Of a stretch of 64,000 nucleotides of DNA, positions 15,424 through 25,082 are shown in pieces (position 1 is the stretch's first letter; each line of letters begins with the position of its first letter). The position numbers were made by a program, and so were the translations under genes. Location: positions 124,001 to 188,000 of the forward strand of contig NZ_PJRT01000031.1 of assembly GCF_002858935.1 (NCBI RefSeq), given 5' to 3'. Below the pieces are notes generated by a model. It did not search any database and was not told the origin of the DNA. It saw only the letters and a program-made list of their open reading frames with translations. Origin of the DNA: Pantoea endophytica (GTDB lineage: Bacteria > Pseudomonadota > Gammaproteobacteria > Enterobacterales > Enterobacteriaceae).

Positions 15424-17358
15424 ATGTCCTCATCAGTAAAGGTCAAGGTTCAGAGCTTTGGTCGCTTTCTGAGTAATATGGTGATGCCTAACATCGGTGC
15501 GTTTATCGCATGGGGTATCATCACTGCGCTGTTCATCCCAACCGGATGGATTCCAAACGAAACGCTGGCGAAACTCGTCGGCCCAATGATCACCTACCTG
15601 CTGCCACTGCTGATTGGTTTCACCGGTGGACGTCTGGTTGGCGGCGATCGCGGTGGCGTGGTCGGTGCGATCACCACCATGGGCGTGATCGTCGGTGCCG
15701 ATATGCCGATGTTCCTCGGCTCCATGATTGCCGGTCCGCTGGGCGGCTGGGCAATCAAATCCTTTGACCGCGTTGTTGATGGCAAGATCAAAAGCGGCTT
15801 CGAGATGCTGGTTAACAACTTCTCGGCCGGTATCATCGGTATGCTGCTGGCGCTGCTGGCGTTTGTCGCTATCGGTCCACTGGTTGAAGGCCTGTCTCAC
15901 ATTCTCGCCGCGGGCGTGAATCTGATGGTGCAGAACAACCTGCTGCCGCTGACCTCAATCTTTGTTGAACCGGCGAAAATCCTGTTCCTCAATAACGCCA
16001 TCAACCACGGTATCTTCTCTCCGCTGGGTATCCAGCAGGCGAGCGAGGCGGGCAAATCAATCTTCTTCCTGATTGAAGCCAACCCAGGTCCGGGTATGGG
16101 CGTGCTGGTTGCCTACATGGTATTTGGCCGCGGTAGCGCCAAACAATCTGCAGGCGGTGCAGCGATCATCCACTTCCTTGGTGGTATCCACGAAATTTAC
16201 TTCCCATACGTGCTGATGGCGCCGCGTCTGTTGCTGGCGGTTATTCTCGGCGGTATGACTGGCGTATTCACCCTGACACTGCTGAACGGCGGCCTGGTTT
16301 CTCCAGCTTCTCCAGGTTCTATCCTGGCGGTGCTGGCGATGACGCCAAAAGGCGCTTACTTCGCGAATATCGCTGCCATTATCGCTGCGTTTGCCGTCTC
16401 CTTTGTGGTCTCAGCTATCCTGCTGAAAACCAGCAAAGTGAAAGAAGATGACGATATCGAAGCGGCGACACAGCGCATGCAGGATATGAAAGCGCAGTCA
16501 AAAGGTCAGGCTGTTGCCGGTTCGCCAGTTGCTGGCGATGCGATGAGCGTTGACCTGAACCACGTGCGTAAAATCATCGTAGCCTGTGACGCCGGTATGG
16601 GTTCAAGTGCGATGGGTGCGGGCGTGCTGCGTAAGAAAGTGCAGGACGCAGGTCTGAGCAATATCTCCGTCACCAACACGGCGATTAACTCGCTGCCGGG
16701 CGACGTCGATCTGGTGATTACCCACCGCGATCTGACCGAACGTGCGATGCGTCAGGCACCGCAGGCGCAGCACATTTCGCTGAACAACTTCCTTGATAGC
16801 GCGCTGTACAGCAACCTGACCGAACGTCTGGTGGCCGCTAACCGCAGCGAAGCGCGTCGTGAAACCGTGCAGACCACGCTGGCTGACAGCTACGACGAAG
16901 GCAACGCGCACCTGTTCAAACTGGGTGCAGACAACGTGTTCCTCGGTCTGAGTGCCACCCATAAAGAGCAGGCGATTCGCTTTGCGGGTGAGCAGCTGGT
17001 GAAAGGCGGCTACGTGCAGCCGGAATATGTTGATGCGATGCTGGAACGCGAAAAGCTGACGCCAACTTACCTCGGTGAATCCATTGCTGTACCTCACGGA
17101 ACCGTAGAAGCGAAAGACCGCGTGCTGAAAACCGGCGTGGTGTTCTGTCAGTATCCGGCGGGTGTACAGTTTGGTGATGAGCCAGAAGACGTGGCGCGTT
17201 TGGTGATTGGTATCGCCGCTCGCAATAACGAGCACATTCAGGTGATTACCAGCCTGACCAACGCGCTGGATGATGACAGCGTCATTGAGAAGCTGGCCAA
17301 TACCACCAGCGTGCAGGACGTGTTGGATCTGCTCTCGGGCAGCACCGTCAAAGCGTAA
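15424..17358 (+). CDS. mtlA: Mannitol-specific PTS enzyme IICBA
   Basis: 644-aa mannitol permease/phosphotransferase. The N-terminal IIC membrane domain (about residues 1-340) contains the substrate-loop motif GGIHEIYFPYVLMAPRL. The IIB domain has the phospho-cysteine Cys388 in IIVACDAGMGSS, and the IIA domain the phospho-histidine His558 in AVPHGTVEAKDRV. These correspond to E. coli Cys384 and His554 with a four-residue offset, and the length is near E. coli's. The ATG at 15424 follows AAGGGGTGGG; an upstream in-frame start would add ten atypical residues. First gene of mtlADR; it takes up mannitol as mannitol 1-phosphate. Confidence 0.97.
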   Translation: MSSSVKVKVQSFGRFLSNMVMPNIGAFIAWGIITALFIPTGWIPNETLAKLVGPMITYLLPLLIGFTGGRLVGGDRGGVVGAITTMGVIVGADMPMFLGSMIAGPLGGWAIKSFDRVVDGKIKSGFEMLVNNFSAGIIGMLLALLAFVAIGPLVEGLSHILAAGVNLMVQNNLLPLTSIFVEPAKILFLNNAINHGIFSPLGIQQASEAGKSIFFLIEANPGPGMGVLVAYMVFGRGSAKQSAGGAAIIHFLGGIHEIYFPYVLMAPRLLLAVILGGMTGVFTLTLLNGGLVSPASPGSILAVLAMTPKGAYFANIAAIIAAFAVSFVVSAILLKTSKVKEDDDIEAATQRMQDMKAQSKGQAVAGSPVAGDAMSVDLNHVRKIIVACDAGMGSSAMGAGVLRKKVQDAGLSNISVTNTAINSLPGDVDLVITHRDLTERAMRQAPQAQHISLNNFLDSALYSNLTERLVAANRSEARRETVQTTLADSYDEGNAHLFKLGADNVFLGLSATHKEQAIRFAGEQLVKGGYVQPEYVDAMLEREKLTPTYLGESIAVPHGTVEAKDRVLKTGVVFCQYPAGVQFGDEPEDVARLVIGIAARNNEHIQVITSLTNALDDDSVIEKLANTTSVQDVLDLLSGSTVKA

Positions 17359-17378
17359 TACCCCGTTTTACCTTCCCT

Positions 17379-17425
17379 GGGGCGGGTAAGCCCGTCCCAC
17401 ATTTCCGGGGCGGACTTGCCCGCCC
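17379..17425. repeat. GC-rich inverted repeat pair between mtlA and mtlD
   Basis: Two related imperfect palindromes, GGGGCGGGTAAGCCCGTCCC (17379-17398) and GGGGCGGACTTGCCCGCCC (17407-17425), are also inverted repeats of each other. The arrangement resembles a BIME-type mRNA hairpin that could set the mtlA:mtlD expression ratio. Confidence 0.65.
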
Positions 17426-17452
17426 TTTCGTCATTTGATATGGGTCAAATTT

Positions 17453-18601
17453 ATGAAAGCGTTACATTTTGGAGCAGGTAACATCGGTCGCGGTTTTATC
17501 GGTAAGTTACTGGCAGATGCCGGCATCGAGCTGGTGTTTGCTGACGTCAATCAGGTGGTACTTGATGCCCTTAACGCCCGTCATGAGTATCCGGTTCATG
17601 TGGTTGGCGAACAGGCAAAAGTCGAAATCGTGACAGGCGTGAGCGCCGTCAACAGCACCAGCGATGACATCGTTACGCTGATTGCTGAGGTTGATATCGT
17701 GACCACGGCGGTTGGCCCGCAGATTCTGGAGCGCATCGCCGGTGGCGTCGCGAAAGGTCTGGCCAAACGCAGCGACAGCGGTAATGTGCGTCCACTCAAC
17801 ATCATCGCCTGTGAAAACATGGTGCGCGGTACCAGCCAGCTGAAACAGCACGTGCTAAAAGCGCTGCCAGAGCAGTATCACGCATGGGTTGAAACGCATG
17901 TTGGCTTCGTGGATTCCGCGGTAGACCGCATCGTGCCGCCGTCCGAAGCGGGCACCACCGATCCGCTGGAAGTCACCGTGGAAACCTTCAGCGAGTGGAT
18001 TGTTGATAAAACCCAGTTCAAAGGGGAATTGCCGAACATTCCTGGCATGGAATTGACCGACAACCTGATGGCATTCGTTGAGCGCAAGCTGTTCACTCTC
18101 AATACCGGTCACGCCATCACCGCGTATCTCGGCCAGCTGGCTGGTCACGCTACCATTCGTGACGCGATTCTCGATGAGAACGTGCGTGCGGTAGTGCAAG
18201 GCGCGATGCAGGAGAGCGGCGCCGTGCTGATCAAGCGTTATGGTTTTGAAGCCGATAAACATGCTGCCTATATCCAGAAAATCCTCACCCGCTTCGAAAA
18301 CCCGTACCTGAAAGATGACGTTGAGCGCGTCGGTCGTCAGCCGCTGCGTAAACTCAGCGCGGGCGATCGCCTGATCAAGCCAACGCTGGGCACGCTGGAG
18401 TATCAGCTGCCGCACGATAATCTGGTTCAGGGCATTGCCGCCGCGATGCACTATCGCAGCGAAGCCGATCCGCAGGCGCAGGAACTGGTCGCGCTGCTGG
18501 CAGAAAAAGGCCCGCAAGCCACGCTGGCGGAAATTTCTGGCCTGGATGCCAACAGCGAAGTGGTCACCTCAGTGGTGAGCGCTTACAACGCTATGGCATA
18601 A
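17453..18601 (+). CDS. mtlD: Mannitol-1-phosphate 5-dehydrogenase
   Basis: 382-aa NAD-dependent dehydrogenase oxidising mannitol 1-phosphate to fructose 6-phosphate. The N-terminus [20 protein letters not shown] carries the Rossmann dinucleotide motif. The polyol dehydrogenase signature is seen in [19 protein letters not shown] (conserved Lys and His). Length equals E. coli MtlD. The ATG at 17453 begins the family sequence; the six-residue upstream extension is rejected. It lies 94 bp after mtlA across the paired repeats. Confidence 0.97.
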   Translation: MKALHFGAGNIGRGFIGKLLADAGIELVFADVNQVVLDALNARHEYPVHVVGEQAKVEIVTGVSAVNSTSDDIVTLIAEVDIVTTAVGPQILERIAGGVAKGLAKRSDSGNVRPLNIIACENMVRGTSQLKQHVLKALPEQYHAWVETHVGFVDSAVDRIVPPSEAGTTDPLEVTVETFSEWIVDKTQFKGELPNIPGMELTDNLMAFVERKLFTLNTGHAITAYLGQLAGHATIRDAILDENVRAVVQGAMQESGAVLIKRYGFEADKHAAYIQKILTRFENPYLKDDVERVGRQPLRKLSAGDRLIKPTLGTLEYQLPHDNLVQGIAAAMHYRSEADPQAQELVALLAEKGPQATLAEISGLDANSEVVTSVVSAYNAMA

Positions 18602-18602
18602 T

Positions 18603-18633
18603 GCGCGCCCTTTAGTGGTTAACTCGGGCGCGC
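18603..18633. repeat. Inverted repeat between mtlD and mtlR
   Basis: Perfect 8-bp arms GCGCGCCC (18603-18610) and GGGCGCGC (18626-18633) around a 15-nt loop, one base after the mtlD stop. There is no U-run, so it is more likely an RNA-stabilising or attenuating stem than a full terminator. Confidence 0.5.
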
Positions 18634-18661
18634 TTGCGTGCCCGCTGGCGGTAGCTGAACG

Positions 18662-19207
18662 ATGCAGGCAATGATGGAAGAGAAGCAGGCTTTTGAAAAC
18701 CGGGTGCTTGAGCGCCTGAACGCCGGTCGTTCGGTGAGAAGCTTCCTGATCGCCGCCGTTGAGCTGCTGACCGAAGCGGTTAACCTGCTGGTGCTGCAAG
18801 TGTTTCGCAAGGACGATTACGCGGTTAAATACGCGGTAGAACCGCTGCTGCTGGGTGATGGTCCGCTGGGCGAACTCTCGGTTCGCCTCAAGCTGATTTA
18901 CGGCCTGGGCGTGATCAACCGGCATGAGTACGAAGATTGTGAACTGCTGCTGGCGCTGCGTGAGGAGCTGAATCACGATATCAGCGATTATCGTTTTATC
19001 GACGATGAGATCCTCGGCCCGTTTGGCGAACTGCACTGCGTGGCCGCCTGGCCACCGCAGCCAGACTTCAACCGCGACGACGACCAACTGCGCTCCATGC
19101 AGCAACAGCGCTATCTGCAGATGGTGCGTTCAACCATGGTGCTGTCGCTCACCGAGCTGATTTCACGGATTTCGCATAAGCAGGTGTTTAAAAAGCCGGC
19201 GCTGTAG
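18662..19207 (+). CDS. mtlR: Mannitol operon repressor MtlR
   Basis: 181-aa protein matching E. coli MtlR through most of its length, with FENRVLERLNAGRSVRSFLI, VFRKDDYAVKYAVEPLLLGD and ILGPFGELHCVAAW intact. It lacks the about 15-residue N-terminal tail of the E. coli protein, because an in-frame TGA sits two codons before the ATG. A second ATG at 18671 is an alternative start. MtlR lacks a classical DNA-binding fold and acts as a negative factor on mtl expression. Third gene of the operon. Confidence 0.93.
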   Translation: MQAMMEEKQAFENRVLERLNAGRSVRSFLIAAVELLTEAVNLLVLQVFRKDDYAVKYAVEPLLLGDGPLGELSVRLKLIYGLGVINRHEYEDCELLLALREELNHDISDYRFIDDEILGPFGELHCVAAWPPQPDFNRDDDQLRSMQQQRYLQMVRSTMVLSLTELISRISHKQVFKKPAL

Positions 19208-19280
19208 TTTTCGTATGAACAAGCGCGATGAACCGTGCCGCTGCGGATAAGTGCGCGTGAGGCATCTACGTGTTAAATCA

Positions 19281-19328
19281 GCACGCATTGTCGCGGCGCG
19301 ATTTATCGCGCGAAGTCATGCGCTGCAA
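19281..19328. repeat. Palindromic repeat, family A, copy 2 (degenerate)
   Basis: Left arm GTCGCGGCGCGATTTATCGC is well kept; the right arm is degraded (CATGCGCTGCAAAG). It lies in the 176-bp gap between mtlR and yibL, where nothing else was recognised. Confidence 0.65.
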
Positions 19329-19383
19329 AGTTGCCTGAATTTGATGTATCCTTTGCCTGTTTTCCTTAACGAGTTTTCCCCCA

Positions 19384-19746
19384 ATGAAAGAACAAGAAAA
19401 AGCCGAGATCAAACTTCTGAGCGATCAGCTCGATGCGCTCAACCGCAAAGAAGCCCCGCTGTTAGCCTCTGGCGATGCCGAAAAGCTCGGTGAACTGCTG
19501 CGTGAAAAAGAGAAGCTGGAGCTGGAAATTGAGCGCCTGCGCGGTGTGCGCACCGAGAAGCTGAGCAAAGAAGCGCAACAGCTGCAGAAGCTGGGCTTTA
19601 GCCGCGAAATCACCAAAAAAGAACAAGCCAACATGGGCGCATTCAAGAAAAGCGTGCGCGGCCTGGTGGTGGTACACCCAATGACCGCGCTCGGACGTGA
19701 GATGGGACTGAAAGTGATGACCGGCTACGCGAAGCAGCCGTTCTAA
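19384..19746 (+). CDS. yibL: YibL family ribosome-associated protein
   Basis: 120-aa small charged protein, the same length as E. coli YibL and with the family ending [20 protein letters not shown]. Residues 1-75 are strongly alpha-helical and probably coiled coil ([20 protein letters not shown]). E. coli YibL has been found associated with ribosomes; its role is unclear. It follows mtlR as in E. coli. Convergent with the VirK/YbjX gene, whose end is seven bases away. Confidence 0.9.
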   Translation: MKEQEKAEIKLLSDQLDALNRKEAPLLASGDAEKLGELLREKEKLELEIERLRGVRTEKLSKEAQQLQKLGFSREITKKEQANMGAFKKSVRGLVVVHPMTALGREMGLKVMTGYAKQPF

Positions 19747-19753
19747 TCTTGAC

Positions 19754-20716
19754 TTACGCGGCGTGTGAAACGTCGCGTAGGATGCCCGCCGCCTGATGAA
19801 CTTGTTCATTCAGACTGTCCAGCAAGGCATAACGACGGCGATACTCGGCGCGCTTCTTGCTGGCAATCTCTTCCAAATCTTTACGCTCCGCGCGTAACGG
19901 CAACGTAAATAGCTCATCGCCACGCGCCACGCCACCCAACGACAACCAAAACTCGCTGTAGCTGGCAAAGAACTTATCACCTTTACTGTGACGGTAGCGC
20001 AGGCTGCGAAACACGTGCGTGGTATCGCCAACGGCGGTGATCGCCTCAACGCCACACTGTTCCGCCAGATTAAATACTACTTCCATCAACAGACGTTTTG
20101 GGAATACGCCATGCGCCGCTTTGGTGGCATCGCGAATCACATCGTTAGAAATATGCTTACGCGGCCCCTGCAATCCACCAATTAATAACGTGCGCTTCTG
20201 CTGTTCGCGAATAATTGAGAAAGAGAGCGACGCAATTAACTGCGTTTCATAGCGCAATTCCAAAGTAATTTCACCTTCACGGTCAAAGCGGCCCGGACAG
20301 CAGTGAATCACATACGTCTCATCATTTTTGCCGCTCAGGCTGGCCAGTAAATTATCACCCGGACTCTGCAACAGCTGACGCAGCGCCGCATTATCTAACT
20401 GATCCATCAACGTATAGTGATCGATGATCGCCTGTGCGCGCTGCGCCACGCTGAATCCCGCACGCAGATAAGGACGATGTGGCTTCGCCGGCAGCAAACC
20501 CTGCATGGTCAACAGCTGTGGTAACGCAGATAATTGCGCCAACTGGTGCAGGTAATTAAAGGTAGTTACAGGAAACACCAGCGATCTTAAGGCAAATTTC
20601 GCGCGAAATCTTCCGCTATTCCATAATTTATTTGGCCTGAACTTTCCGCTTATTAACGGCAAAAAAAGCGGTGCTGACGAATCATTATTCGTCACAGAAG
20701 TTGTGATAGTAGACAT
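19754..20716 (-). CDS. VirK/YbjX family protein (DUF535)
   Basis: 320-aa protein of the VirK/YbjX family, recognised from YVIHCCPGRFDREGEITLEL, LLIGGLQGPRKHISNDVIRD, ATKAAHGVFPKRLLMEVVFN and the end RRRYALLDSLNEQVHQAAG. Relatives such as Salmonella VirK and Shigella VirK affect surface properties and resistance to host peptides, but the molecular activity is not established. No signal peptide is seen. It stands alone with a 188-bp upstream gap that holds the sodA terminator. Confidence 0.85.
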   Translation of the reverse strand: MSTITTSVTNNDSSAPLFLPLISGKFRPNKLWNSGRFRAKFALRSLVFPVTTFNYLHQLAQLSALPQLLTMQGLLPAKPHRPYLRAGFSVAQRAQAIIDHYTLMDQLDNAALRQLLQSPGDNLLASLSGKNDETYVIHCCPGRFDREGEITLELRYETQLIASLSFSIIREQQKRTLLIGGLQGPRKHISNDVIRDATKAAHGVFPKRLLMEVVFNLAEQCGVEAITAVGDTTHVFRSLRYRHSKGDKFFASYSEFWLSLGGVARGDELFTLPLRAERKDLEEIASKKRAEYRRRYALLDSLNEQVHQAAGILRDVSHAA

Positions 20717-20849
20717 GATTATTTAGGCTTGGCGAGACAAATTATCGCCACTATATGCCCCAAATTATCAACGGCAGGTTAATAGCTTTCGCAGCGGAAT
20801 AGTCGTGTGCGGGAATATTCAGGTCGTTTAGCAAGGGTTTATAAAGGCG

Positions 20850-20879
20850 AAAAAAAACCGGTGAAGAGATCACCGGTTT
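20850..20879 (-). terminator. sodA terminator
   Basis: On the minus strand ACCGGTGA-TCTC-TTCACCGGT forms a strong hairpin followed by a run of U residues (A-run at 20852-20857 on the plus strand). It lies about 25 bp after the sodA stop codon. Confidence 0.85.
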
Positions 20880-20904
20880 AGTGCGTTGCGGCTATCGCCT
20901 GAAC

Positions 20905-21522
20905 TTACTTCGCAGCAGCGAAACGCGCTGCAGCTTCGTCCCAGTTCACTACGTTCCAGAATGCTTTGATGTAATCAGGACGTTTGTTCTGATACTTCAG
21001 GTAGTAAGCGTGTTCCCACACGTCCAGACCGATGATCGGCGTGCCTGAAACGCCAGCAACGGCTTCACCCATCAGCGGGCTATCCTGGTTTGCGGTTGAA
21101 ACCACAGCCAGTTTGTCGCCTTTTTTCACCAGCCACGCCCAGCCTGAACCGAAGCGAGTAGTCGCGGCTTTCTCAAACTCAGCCTGGAAAGCTTCAACGC
21201 TACCGAAATCTTTTTCGATGGCGGCTTTCAGGTCGCCCTGCAGCGAGGTGCCCAGCTTCAGACCTTTCCAGAAGAAGCTGTGGTTAGCGTGGCCGCCTGC
21301 GTTGTTACGCAGTGGACCTTTTTTGTCTGCTGGCAGCTGATCCAGTTTGGTGATCAGCTCTTCTACCGGCAGGTCAGCGAATTCGGTACCTTCCAGCGCA
21401 GCGTTAGCGTTGTTAACGTAGGTCTGGTGGTGTTTAGTGTGATGGATTTCCATCGTCTGCTTGTCGAAGTGCGGTTCCAGTGCGTCGTACGCATACGGCA
21501 GGGATGGCAGTGAATAACTCAT
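20905..21522 (-). CDS. sodA: Superoxide dismutase [Mn]
   Basis: 205-aa cytoplasmic manganese superoxide dismutase. Metal ligands are visible: His in [15 protein letters not shown], His in [13 protein letters not shown], and the Asp/His pair in [23 protein letters not shown] and the overall length favour the Mn enzyme over FeSOD. The ATG at 21522 is preceded by GAGAGGAAGA; the 12-residue upstream extension is rejected. A TATAAT box on the minus strand (21593-21588) is a likely -10. Fur or SoxS sites could not be assigned with confidence. Confidence 0.96.
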   Translation of the reverse strand: MSYSLPSLPYAYDALEPHFDKQTMEIHHTKHHQTYVNNANAALEGTEFADLPVEELITKLDQLPADKKGPLRNNAGGHANHSFFWKGLKLGTSLQGDLKAAIEKDFGSVEAFQAEFEKAATTRFGSGWAWLVKKGDKLAVVSTANQDSPLMGEAVAGVSGTPIIGLDVWEHAYYLKYQNKRPDYIKAFWNVVNWDEAAARFAAAK

Positions 21523-21682
21523 GTTCTTCCTCTCCATTTTAGTGTTTTGCAGCACCACCTCACTGGGTGTGCCGCGTAAGCAGTCGGATCATTATAGTTA
21601 AAAACATGATCCGTAAAAGGGTTATCAATGCCTTAGAATTGATAAGGATTTGATGAATCTGGGAAAAGGTGCGCACGCACGG

Positions 21683-22708
21683 CTACACCTTGTGGCTGCT
21701 GGCGCGCAGTTTAAGCTGCACCGGCAGTTCATTGATGGCTGGCGGCTCATCACCTTTGAGCGCCGCCAGCAGACGTTTACCCGCCATGCGCCCCATCTCT
21801 TCATACGGCAGCACAATGCTGGTGAGCGGCGGCGAACATACGGCCGCCAGCGGACCGCCGCCGATGCTGGCAATCGCCAACTGGCTGGGAATCGCAATCC
21901 CCGCCGCATGGCACGCCATGATAGCGCCGCAGGCCACTTCGTCGCTGGTGCAAATCAGCACATCCAGCTCCGGCCAGGTCAGGCGAATTTCCGCCAGCAA
22001 ACTGTGCCCGGCGGCAAAGGTCGGCATTTTCGGCGAGGTCACCACGCGATGCGGCGCCTGATTCATCGCCAGCATGCCGCTGTGCCAGCCATTCAGCAGC
22101 TGGCGGAAGATGGTGTTATTACTCTGCGTGCACAGCAAACCGAGATTGCGATAGCCGCGCTCGACCAGACTTTGCACCAACTGGCGAATCGCTTTGGCGT
22201 AATCGACACCAATGCTGATCCCCGCCGAATCCTGATGCACGCCGCCAATATCCATGACCGGCAGCCCGGAATTGCTCAGCAGACGATGCGCTTCGGCGGC
22301 GTTATCGAAATTGAAATGCACCATCGCCGCCGGATTATAGGAGAGCAACATTTCGATCAGCTCGCTCTCTTCTGCCGCCGAATGGTTGGCTTCAGCCAGC
22401 ATCATGTTATAGCCCTGCGGCCGCAGCACTTCCTGTAGCGCTTCGGACACAATTGCACTGCCCGGCGTGGCAAACGATGGCACCACCATGGTGATCAGGC
22501 GTGATGTGGCCGATGCCAGATTGCTCGCCTGCACATTCGGCACATAGGAGAGCTCAATCACCGCCGCATCGATTTTGGCGCGAATTTCAGGCGACACTTT
22601 CTCCGGCATGCGTAGCGCGCGCGACGCTGTCATGGTGCTTACGCCCACCAAACGGGCAACATCGGCTAAAGTGCTTTTACCGGTACCGCGCCGTTTTTTT
22701 TCTGTCAT
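21683..22708 (-). CDS. LacI/GntR-type repressor of the adjacent PTS operon
   Basis: 341-aa LacI-family regulator. The helix-turn-helix is STLADVARLVGVSTMTASRA, with the hinge region near YVPNVQASNLAS, then a periplasmic-binding-protein-like effector domain. The ATG at 22708 follows GCAGGAGATC; the long upstream in-frame stretch crosses its own operators and is rejected. It is divergent from the PTS/epimerase operon with LacI-type palindromes between, so local repression relieved by a sugar or sugar phosphate is the simple model. It resembles gluconate-repressor-like LacI proteins. Confidence 0.88.
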   Translation of the reverse strand: MTEKKRRGTGKSTLADVARLVGVSTMTASRALRMPEKVSPEIRAKIDAAVIELSYVPNVQASNLASATSRLITMVVPSFATPGSAIVSEALQEVLRPQGYNMMLAEANHSAAEESELIEMLLSYNPAAMVHFNFDNAAEAHRLLSNSGLPVMDIGGVHQDSAGISIGVDYAKAIRQLVQSLVERGYRNLGLLCTQSNNTIFRQLLNGWHSGMLAMNQAPHRVVTSPKMPTFAAGHSLLAEIRLTWPELDVLICTSDEVACGAIMACHAAGIAIPSQLAIASIGGGPLAAVCSPPLTSIVLPYEEMGRMAGKRLLAALKGDEPPAINELPVQLKLRASSHKV

Positions 22709-22879
22709 GCGATCTCCTGCATTACTCGCTACTTTTTTGCCAGGACGCAGCTTAAAACCAAATCTGTTAACGCGCCATGTGAAAAACCACAGTTTCGGGC
22801 ATGCCTCACCCCGCGATCTTTTCAGAATGATTGAGCATGTCAGGTGCTTGCAACCAAGACAAACGCACAGCAAGGAAAT

Positions 22880-22924
22880 GTTAGCGATAACACGTTTTTT
22901 AACAATAACGGTGTTAGCGCTAAC
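22880..22924. promoter_or_regulatory. Two LacI-type operators between the regulator and PTS genes
   Basis: GTTAGCGCTAAC (22913-22924) is a perfect palindrome and GTTAGCGATAAC (22880-22891) is a one-mismatch copy, with centres 33 bp (about three helical turns) apart. Even-centred CG palindromes of this kind are classical LacI-family operators. The rest of the 295-bp gap has no recognisable gene. Confidence 0.8.
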
Positions 22925-23003
22925 TTTTGCGACAATCATCACAGAAAACCGCTGAGAAAATAACCTACATTGCACTCCATCGACGAATAAACAGGAATGA
23001 CTG

Positions 23004-23447
23004 ATGCTCACTCAATGGCTAACGCCGCAACATATTCGGGTAGTAGAGCAGGTTAGCGACTGGCAGGAAGCAGTGCGATTATCTGCCGAACCGCTGCTGG
23101 CCGCTGGGGCGATCAGCCCGGCTTATCTCGATGCTATCTTCACTTCGCATGCCGAACTCGGCCCTTACTACGTGCTGGCGCCGGGCCTGGCGATGCCGCA
23201 TGCCCGCCCGGAACAAGGCGCGCGCAAAAACGGCCTGTCGTTGCTGCATGTGAAAAATGGCGTGAATTTTCAGGCCGATGAAAACGATCCGGTTTATGTG
23301 GTCATCATGCTGTGCGCGGTATCTGGTGACGATCACATTCAGATGATCACCGCCTTAGCGGACGTGTTCAGCGACGAATCCCGCCTGCAGCAATTGCTGT
23401 CGGCTTCTACCCTGTCAGCGATTAAAGCTGTCATTGAAAATAAATAA
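23004..23447 (+). CDS. PTS enzyme IIA, ascorbate/fructose-mannitol type
   Basis: 147-aa IIA domain protein. The phosphorylated histidine is expected at His66 in LAMPHARPEQGA, followed by the conserved GLSLLHVKNGVNF and VYVVIMLCAVSGDDHIQMIT. It resembles UlaC/SgcA-type proteins. It transfers phosphate from HPr to the IIB protein encoded next. The first gene after the LacI operators, 12 bp before the IIB gene. Confidence 0.88.
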   Translation: MLTQWLTPQHIRVVEQVSDWQEAVRLSAEPLLAAGAISPAYLDAIFTSHAELGPYYVLAPGLAMPHARPEQGARKNGLSLLHVKNGVNFQADENDPVYVVIMLCAVSGDDHIQMITALADVFSDESRLQQLLSASTLSAIKAVIENK

Positions 23448-23459
23448 CCAGAGAACCCT

Positions 23460-23729
23460 ATGATGAAAAAAGTCCTGATTGTGTGTGGAAATGGTTTAGG
23501 TAGCAGCTTTATTGTTGAAATGAACGTGAAGAAGATTGTGGCGGAATTAGGCAAAGAGGCGGAAGTGGGCCACACCGATTTAACCTCTGCGAAATCTGAA
23601 CAGGCTGATTTAATCATTGCCGCAAAAGATATTGCCGACCAATTAGCCGGGCACAGCGCGAAAGTCGTTGGTCTGACAAACCTGCTGGATAATGCAAAGA
23701 TTAAAGAAATTTTGGCTGAAAATATCTAA
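23460..23729 (+). CDS. PTS enzyme IIB, ascorbate (lactose-like) type
   Basis: 89-aa IIB protein with the phospho-cysteine loop at its N-terminus (VLIVCGNGLGSSF, Cys9) and helix NVKKIVAELGKEA. The size and motif are those of UlaB/SgcB. Two adjacent ATG codons (23460, 23463) are possible starts. It accepts phosphate from IIA and phosphorylates the sugar bound by the IIC protein. Confidence 0.88.
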   Translation: MMKKVLIVCGNGLGSSFIVEMNVKKIVAELGKEAEVGHTDLTSAKSEQADLIIAAKDIADQLAGHSAKVVGLTNLLDNAKIKEILAENI

Positions 23730-23772
23730 CAACAGTTTATCCCGAAAAACTTTACTCACTATGGAGTAAGTT

Positions 23773-25032
23773 ATGCTGCAGTTTATAATTAAGGATGTTC
23801 TTGGAACACCCGCTATACTTGTCGGCCTTTTTTCCCTGTTTGGTTTATTACTGCAAAAGAAACCGGTTTCTGATGTTATTTCCGGTACGCTTAAAACCAT
23901 CATGGGTTTTGTTATTCTCATCGCCGGGGCCAATTTAATTGCGGCCACGCTGACCATCTTCAGTCAGCTGTTTGAGCACTCTTTTAATATTCAGGGCGTA
24001 GTGCCAAATACGGATGCAATGGCCGCGCTGGCGCAGAAAAGTTACGGCACCGAAACCGCCATGATTATGGTGTTTGGTATGCTGGTGAACATCTTGCTGG
24101 CGCGCATTACCCCGTTGAAATACATCTTCCTGACCGGTCACCACACGCTGTATATGTCGGCGATGCTGGCGGTAATTCTGTCGGTAGGCGGCATTCACGG
24201 CTTCTGGCTGGTGCTGATTGGTTCGCTGATTCTCGGCACCATGATGGTGGTTTGCCCGGCGATTCTGCAGCCGTTCACCCGCAAAATTACCAACTCGGAC
24301 GATCTGGCGCTCGGCCACTTTGGCTCAACCGGTTATCTGCTCTCCGCGTTAGTGGGCAAAATGGTCGGTAAAGGCAGCCCGTCGATTGAAGAGCTGAAGG
24401 TGCCAAAAACCCTCAACTTCCTGCGCGACTCATCGGTAGCGATTTCGCTGACCATGATGATTCTGTTTATCGCGCTGGTTCTGGTTGCCGGTAAAGAATT
24501 CACCGAAAGCATCAGTGGCGGCCAAAACTACATTGTGTTCGCCATCATTCAGTCGATCACCTTTGCTGCGGGCGTCTATATCATCCTCGCCGGTGTGCGC
24601 ATGGTGATTGCCGAAATCGTGCCGGCCTTTAAAGGTATCGCCGATAAGCTGGTACCCAACGCCAAACCGGCGCTGGATTGCCCAACCGTGTTCCCGTTCG
24701 CGCCGAATGCGGTGATCATCGGCTTCCTGTCGAGCTTCTCCGCCGGCTTGATCAGCATGTTCCTGTGTCCGCTGTTTGGTCTGAGCGTTATTGTTCCGGG
24801 TCTGGTACCGCATTTCTTCTGCGGTGCGACCGCCGGCGTCTACGGCAATATCACTGGCGGACGTCGCGGCGCAGTGATCGGCGCCTTTGTGCAAGGCTTG
24901 CTGATCTCCTTCCTGCCAGCGATTCTGCTGCCGCTGATGGGCGGCCTCGGCTTCGCTTCCACCACCTTCGGTGATGCCGACTTCGGCATTGTTGGTATTG
25001 TGCTCGGCCACATTATTTCGTTCTTCCATTGA
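23773..25032 (+). CDS. PTS enzyme IIC, ascorbate-family (UlaA/SgcC-like) sugar permease
   Basis: 419-aa polytopic membrane protein of the ascorbate-type IIC family, with about ten membrane segments. Family stretches include FGMLVNILLARITPLKYIFL, TGHHTLYMSAMLAVILSVGG and FPFAPNAVIIGFLSSFSAGL. E. coli UlaA is somewhat longer (about 465 aa). The substrate is not given by the sequence. The pairing with an allulose-6-phosphate-type epimerase, and the absence of ula decarboxylase or isomerase genes, argue that it is not an ascorbate system. Confidence 0.87.
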   Translation: MLQFIIKDVLGTPAILVGLFSLFGLLLQKKPVSDVISGTLKTIMGFVILIAGANLIAATLTIFSQLFEHSFNIQGVVPNTDAMAALAQKSYGTETAMIMVFGMLVNILLARITPLKYIFLTGHHTLYMSAMLAVILSVGGIHGFWLVLIGSLILGTMMVVCPAILQPFTRKITNSDDLALGHFGSTGYLLSALVGKMVGKGSPSIEELKVPKTLNFLRDSSVAISLTMMILFIALVLVAGKEFTESISGGQNYIVFAIIQSITFAAGVYIILAGVRMVIAEIVPAFKGIADKLVPNAKPALDCPTVFPFAPNAVIIGFLSSFSAGLISMFLCPLFGLSVIVPGLVPHFFCGATAGVYGNITGGRRGAVIGAFVQGLLISFLPAILLPLMGGLGFASTTFGDADFGIVGIVLGHIISFFH

Positions 25033-25039
25033 TGTCATC

Positions 25040-25061
25040 AACAGCGCCTGCGGGCGCTGTT
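25040..25061 (+). repeat. Strong hairpin between the PTS IIC and epimerase genes
   Basis: Nine-base-pair stem AACAGCGCC/GGCGCTGTT with a TGCG loop, eight bases after the IIC stop, followed by GTTGT rather than a U-run. It may lower read-through or protect the upstream mRNA; a weak terminator is possible. Confidence 0.55.
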
Positions 25062-25082
25062 GTTGTAATGAGGAAATAAGTT

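Noticed and set aside
22709-23011. 100-residue N-terminal extension of the LacI regulator
   Set aside because: It crosses the LacI operators and the divergent promoter region, and the helix-turn-helix begins normally after the ATG at 22708.
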